Positions 61,359-64,000 of a stretch of DNA of 64,000 bases are shown here, piece by piece. Under the pieces are notes generated by a model. It was given only the letters and a program-made list of their open reading frames with translations. It had not been told where the DNA came from and did no database searches. The DNA lies in NCBI RefSeq assembly GCF_023701525.1, contig NZ_JAMQAW010000007.1:108181-172180 (forward strand). The letters are read 5' to 3'. Position 1 is the stretch's first letter, and each line of letters begins with the position of its first letter. The position numbers were made by a program, and so were the translations under genes. Source of the DNA: Streptomyces albipurpureus. Its GTDB lineage: Bacteria; Actinomycetota; Actinomycetes; Streptomycetales; Streptomycetaceae.

Positions 61359-62876
61359 TCAGAAGATTCCGGGTCGGCCGGCGGACGGCAGCTGACCCGC
61401 CTGGGCGACGAAGGTCAGGTCCCGGACCTCGTCGACGCCGAGCTCAGGAAGACGCAGCGCCAGATCGAGGAACCGCTTCACCTCGACCTCTCCCAGTACG
61501 GGTGTCGCGAGAGTACGGAACTTCTCGATGTAGTTCTCCCGGGCGAAGGGGCGAGCTCCGGCGGGGTGCGCGTCCGCCACGGCGATCTCGTCCTCGATGG
61601 TTCGACCGTCCACGAGGGTCACCACGATACGACCGCCGTAGGACTGGCTGTCACCGCCCGCGTGGTACCGGTCCGTCCACACCGGGTCTTCGACGGTGGT
61701 GACCTTCTGCCACAACGCAACGGTGTCGGGGCGCGTAGCCCGCTCGGTGGCGTAGGAGTCGACGTGGTGCCAGCGTCCGTCCTGTAGCGCGACGGTGAGG
61801 ATGTAGGGAAGCGAGTGGTCGAGCGTCTCGCGCGAGGCGTTCGGGTCATACTTCTGCGGGTCGTTCGCCCCCGAGCCGATGACGTTGTGGGTGTGGTGGG
61901 AGGTGTGCACCACTATGCTCTCGACCTTGGCCGGATCCGCGACGTCGGGGTGCTGGTGCAGCAGCTTTCGCGCCAAGTCGATCCATGCCTGGGCCTGGTA
62001 CTCGGCCGAGTGCTCCTTCGTGTAGCTGAGCAGGATCGCCTCTTTGGGCTCTCCCAAGCCAGGCAGCGGCACTTCGTAGCGCCCCTCCGGGCCATCGAGC
62101 AGCCAGGCGATGACTCCGTCCTCGCCCTCGTAGATCGGGGCCGGGCTTGTCTCGCCGCGCATCGCCCGGTCCACGGCCTCGACCGCGAGCTTGCCGGCGA
62201 ACCCGGGTGCGTACGCCTTCCACGACGAGATCTCACCCTTGCGGGACTGCCGGGTCGTCGTGGTGGTGTGCAACGCCTGGCCGATGGCCTGGTAGATCAC
62301 CTCGGTGGGCAGGTCGAGGAGGGTTCCGATACCCGCCGCGGCCGACGGGCCGAGGTGCGCGATGTGGTCGATCTTGTGCTTGTGCAGGCTGATGGCGCGC
62401 ACGAGGTCGATCTGCAGCTCGTAGCCCGTCGCTATACCGCGCAGCAGCGCGCGCCCGTCCTTGCCCGTGTGCTGGGCGACAGCGAGGATCGGCGGGATGT
62501 TGTCACCGGGATGCGAGTAGTCCGCTGCGAGGAATGTGTCGTGGTAGTCAAGCTCCCGAACCGCAACTCCATTGGCGTACGCCGCCCATTCGGGACTCGT
62601 GCGCCCGTCCGGTCCCAGCCCGAAGAGCGTCGAGCCCGGGCCCGAGCGACTCGGAGCGTGTGACAACGCCTGCGCACGAGCCGAGGAGGGGGCCGAGCGG
62701 CCGATGGAGGCGGCGGCGACTGAGGCGTTGTCGATGACGCGGTTGATGATCATCTCGATGACGGAGTCGGTGACCTCGACGGGGTCCGTGGCCAGCTGTG
62801 CCATCTTCCAGGCCAACTGCTCCTCGCGGGGGAGGTTCTCCTCACTGCGGTGAGATCGGACGGGATGGTTCCTCAT
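61359..62876 (-). CDS. prpD: 2-Methylcitrate dehydratase, MmgE/PrpD family
   Basis: A 505-residue iron-sulfur-free dehydratase. Family blocks [59 protein letters not shown] and [17 protein letters not shown] are in order at expected spacing, and length matches PrpD. It turns 2-methylcitrate into 2-methylaconitate. Start overlaps the gntR stop by ATGA, so regulator and enzymes are coupled; the substrate may alternatively be another tricarboxylate, considering the nearby transporter. Confidence 0.93.
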   Translation of the reverse strand: MRNHPVRSHRSEENLPREEQLAWKMAQLATDPVEVTDSVIEMIINRVIDNASVAAASIGRSAPSSARAQALSHAPSRSGPGSTLFGLGPDGRTSPEWAAYANGVAVRELDYHDTFLAADYSHPGDNIPPILAVAQHTGKDGRALLRGIATGYELQIDLVRAISLHKHKIDHIAHLGPSAAAGIGTLLDLPTEVIYQAIGQALHTTTTTRQSRKGEISSWKAYAPGFAGKLAVEAVDRAMRGETSPAPIYEGEDGVIAWLLDGPEGRYEVPLPGLGEPKEAILLSYTKEHSAEYQAQAWIDLARKLLHQHPDVADPAKVESIVVHTSHHTHNVIGSGANDPQKYDPNASRETLDHSLPYILTVALQDGRWHHVDSYATERATRPDTVALWQKVTTVEDPVWTDRYHAGGDSQSYGGRIVVTLVDGRTIEDEIAVADAHPAGARPFARENYIEKFRTLATPVLGEVEVKRFLDLALRLPELGVDEVRDLTFVAQAGQLPSAGRPGIF

Positions 62877-63592
62877 CGGGGCGTCTCCATTGCTCTGGGT
62901 GGGCGGTGTCCCTCGGTCGCGTCCCTCTCGGGAGGACGCCAGGACTGGCGGAAGTGCTCAAAGCCGTTGTGCAGGTGTACGTGTGTGGCGTGGACGGCCA
63001 GCGCGGCGTCGCCTCGGGAGATGGCTCGCGCGATGAGCGAGTGCTCCGAGGCGGACGCCTCAAGCCGGTCCTGGGAGTGGCGGGCCATACGGCGCACCCG
63101 GCCGATATGGGTCCGCAGGTTCTCCATCGTGTCGACCAGGAAGGAGTTGTCCGTCGCCGCGCTGATGGCGTCGTCGAAGCGGTGGATGAGCGCGAAGTAG
63201 TCGCCCACGTGCTCGTCGCTGACCGTGGCACCCCGAAAGTGGTCGTACCATTGTGCGAACTGGTCTTCGAATGACGCGAAGACCGCTGACTTGCCGCGGG
63301 CGGCCGCGAGTTGGGCGGCTTGGGCTTCAAGACAGGCACGCAGTTCGAAGAGGCTTCGCACGTCGTGCTCGGCGATCTGGGTGACGACGAGACCACGTTT
63401 TCCCGACGGTTCGACGAGGCTCTCGGCGATAAGGCGGCGCAGAGCCTCACGTACCGGGGTGCGGGAGACCCCAAGGCGCTCGGACTGCTCCACCTCTAAG
63501 AGGGGGGCGCCCGGTGGCAGGGCGCCTTCCAGGATCTCCGACCGCAGTTGGGCATAGGCACGTCCCGCGGCAGTGGGGGAAGTGGTCGACAT
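62873..63592 (-). CDS. GntR-family regulator, FCD subfamily
   Basis: A 239-residue repressor from ATG 63592. Winged helix: [20 protein letters not shown] then [20 protein letters not shown] (25-64). The FCD domain follows with ligand residues in [37 protein letters not shown] and [14 protein letters not shown]. It is first in the operon with prpD and prpB and divergent from the tricarboxylate-binding protein gene; two TGTATACA boxes lie between, so it probably regulates both with 2-methylcitrate or a related acid as ligand. Confidence 0.94.
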   Translation of the reverse strand: MSTTSPTAAGRAYAQLRSEILEGALPPGAPLLEVEQSERLGVSRTPVREALRRLIAESLVEPSGKRGLVVTQIAEHDVRSLFELRACLEAQAAQLAAARGKSAVFASFEDQFAQWYDHFRGATVSDEHVGDYFALIHRFDDAISAATDNSFLVDTMENLRTHIGRVRRMARHSQDRLEASASEHSLIARAISRGDAALAVHATHVHLHNGFEHFRQSWRPPERDATEGHRPPRAMETPR

Positions 63593-63600
63593 GCCCGGAG

Positions 63601-63682
63601 TGTATACATGAGTTGGCTTAAAGGTCACGAGTGAGCATGAGATGCCTGCAAACTCTTGTGAGCCCCCCTTCGTGTGTATACA
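63601..63682. promoter_or_regulatory. Two GTGTATACAT boxes, candidate GntR operators
   Basis: TGTATACA occurs at 63601-63608 and 63675-63682, each preceded by G and followed by T, 74 bp apart, in the 135-bp gap between the divergent prp and transporter genes. FCD-GntR proteins often bind GTATAC-type palindromes. Confidence 0.7.
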
Positions 63683-63727
63683 TTCCGTGTCTCCAGACAC
63701 TCAGTCGCAGGGACAAGGATGTCTCCC

Positions 63728-64000
63728 ATGAAGATCACCCGCATCTCCGCTGTAGCAGCGGCCGCTGTCATTGCCCTCAGCGCATGCGGCAGCGGAAACG
63801 ACACTTCCTCGGGCGAGAAGAACAAGGCCGGCAAGGACTTCCAGGCACTCAACCGCCTTGAGATCATTGCGCCCGCGGCGCCCGGCAGTGGTTGGGACCA
63901 GGCCTCCCGCGCGGTCCAGGACTCGCTGAGGACCGCCAAGCTCGCGAAGTCGCCCGAGGTCAAGAACGTCCCCGGTGCCTCGGGCACCGTAGCCCTCGCG
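63728..64000 (+). CDS. Tripartite tricarboxylate transporter binding lipoprotein (TctC/BUG), N-terminal 91 residues
   Basis: The gene starts at ATG 63728 (AGGA upstream) and runs off the window. A lipoprotein signal ends in ALSAC with C20. The mature start NRLEIIAPAAPGSGWDQASR then AVQDSLRTAK is the typical TctC/BUG beginning, with the GSGWD loop that wraps the carboxylate. With TctA and TctB (expected just outside the window) it imports citrate-like acids. Divergent from gntR-prpDB, so uptake and the 2-methylcitrate cycle may serve one substrate. Confidence 0.9.
   Translation, partial: MKITRISAVAAAAVIALSACGSGNDTSSGEKNKAGKDFQALNRLEIIAPAAPGSGWDQASRAVQDSLRTAKLAKSPEVKNVPGASGTVALA

Overview
The window looks like a piece of a Streptomyces (or close relative) chromosome. 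The DNA is very GC-rich, codons end mostly in G or C, GTG/TTG starts and 4-bp ATGA/GTGA gene overlaps are common, and the families present (DUF1877, DUF6326, MacB-type exporters with paired two-component systems, CsoR-type copper sites, leaderless promoters) are typical of that genus. The density of frameshifted or truncated genes and insertion-sequence scars suggests an accessory or arm-like region rather than the conserved core; that is inference.

Layout. 1-4.7 kb: a catabolic cluster read leftwards (4-hydroxybutyryl-CoA-dehydratase-like protein, ACC deaminase acdS, start of a fused indolepyruvate:ferredoxin oxidoreductase) with a divergent TetR gene and a palindrome between them. 4.7-8.9 kb: IS110 scar, a stand-alone FusB-like zinc-finger gene, a tRNA-like element with a swollen anticodon arm, two frameshifted genes. 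9-14.6 kb: sensor kinase/response regulator facing a lipoprotein-adaptor-ATPase-permease export operon. 14.6-22 kb: decay zone (IS66 with its catalytic core deleted, amidase, AraC, metallo-hydrolase and IS remnants) around an intact DUF6326 gene and a NarL-type two-component pair. 22-31 kb: cytochrome P450, DUF1877, glsB-like, a double-HTH/zinc-ribbon gene with a tiny membrane partner, ppk2, a small secreted protein.

31.9-37.8 kb: an NCS1 permease with a zinc-ribbon tail, a broken YoaK gene, and a RidA-GntR-gamma-glutamyltransferase gene set preceded by a consensus FCD-GntR operator. 39-44 kb: permease-alcohol dehydrogenase-aldehyde dehydrogenase operon with divergent TetR. 45.4-48.3 kb: an operon behind a CsoR-type copper operator (duplicated HVHP protein, AhpD-like protein, MFS exporter). 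48.8-54.5 kb: ABC-2 exporter with a broken HTH gene and an intact palindromic operator, an XRE gene, a broken ABC exporter, and a MerR gene with a cysteine-rich tail. 55-60 kb: alpha/beta hydrolase, glyoxalase-like protein, secreted protein, membrane protein. 60.4-64 kb: gntR-prpD-prpB divergent from a tricarboxylate-transporter binding protein, with two TGTATACA boxes between.

How it may work together (inference): ACC deaminase makes 2-oxobutyrate, which a 2-oxoacid:ferredoxin oxidoreductase could turn into propionyl-CoA; the 2-methylcitrate genes at the other end handle propionyl-CoA. Several operons here carry recognisable palindromes next to a regulator gene, so the window gives directly testable regulator-operator pairs. 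No rRNA, CRISPR array or intact insertion sequence was seen.
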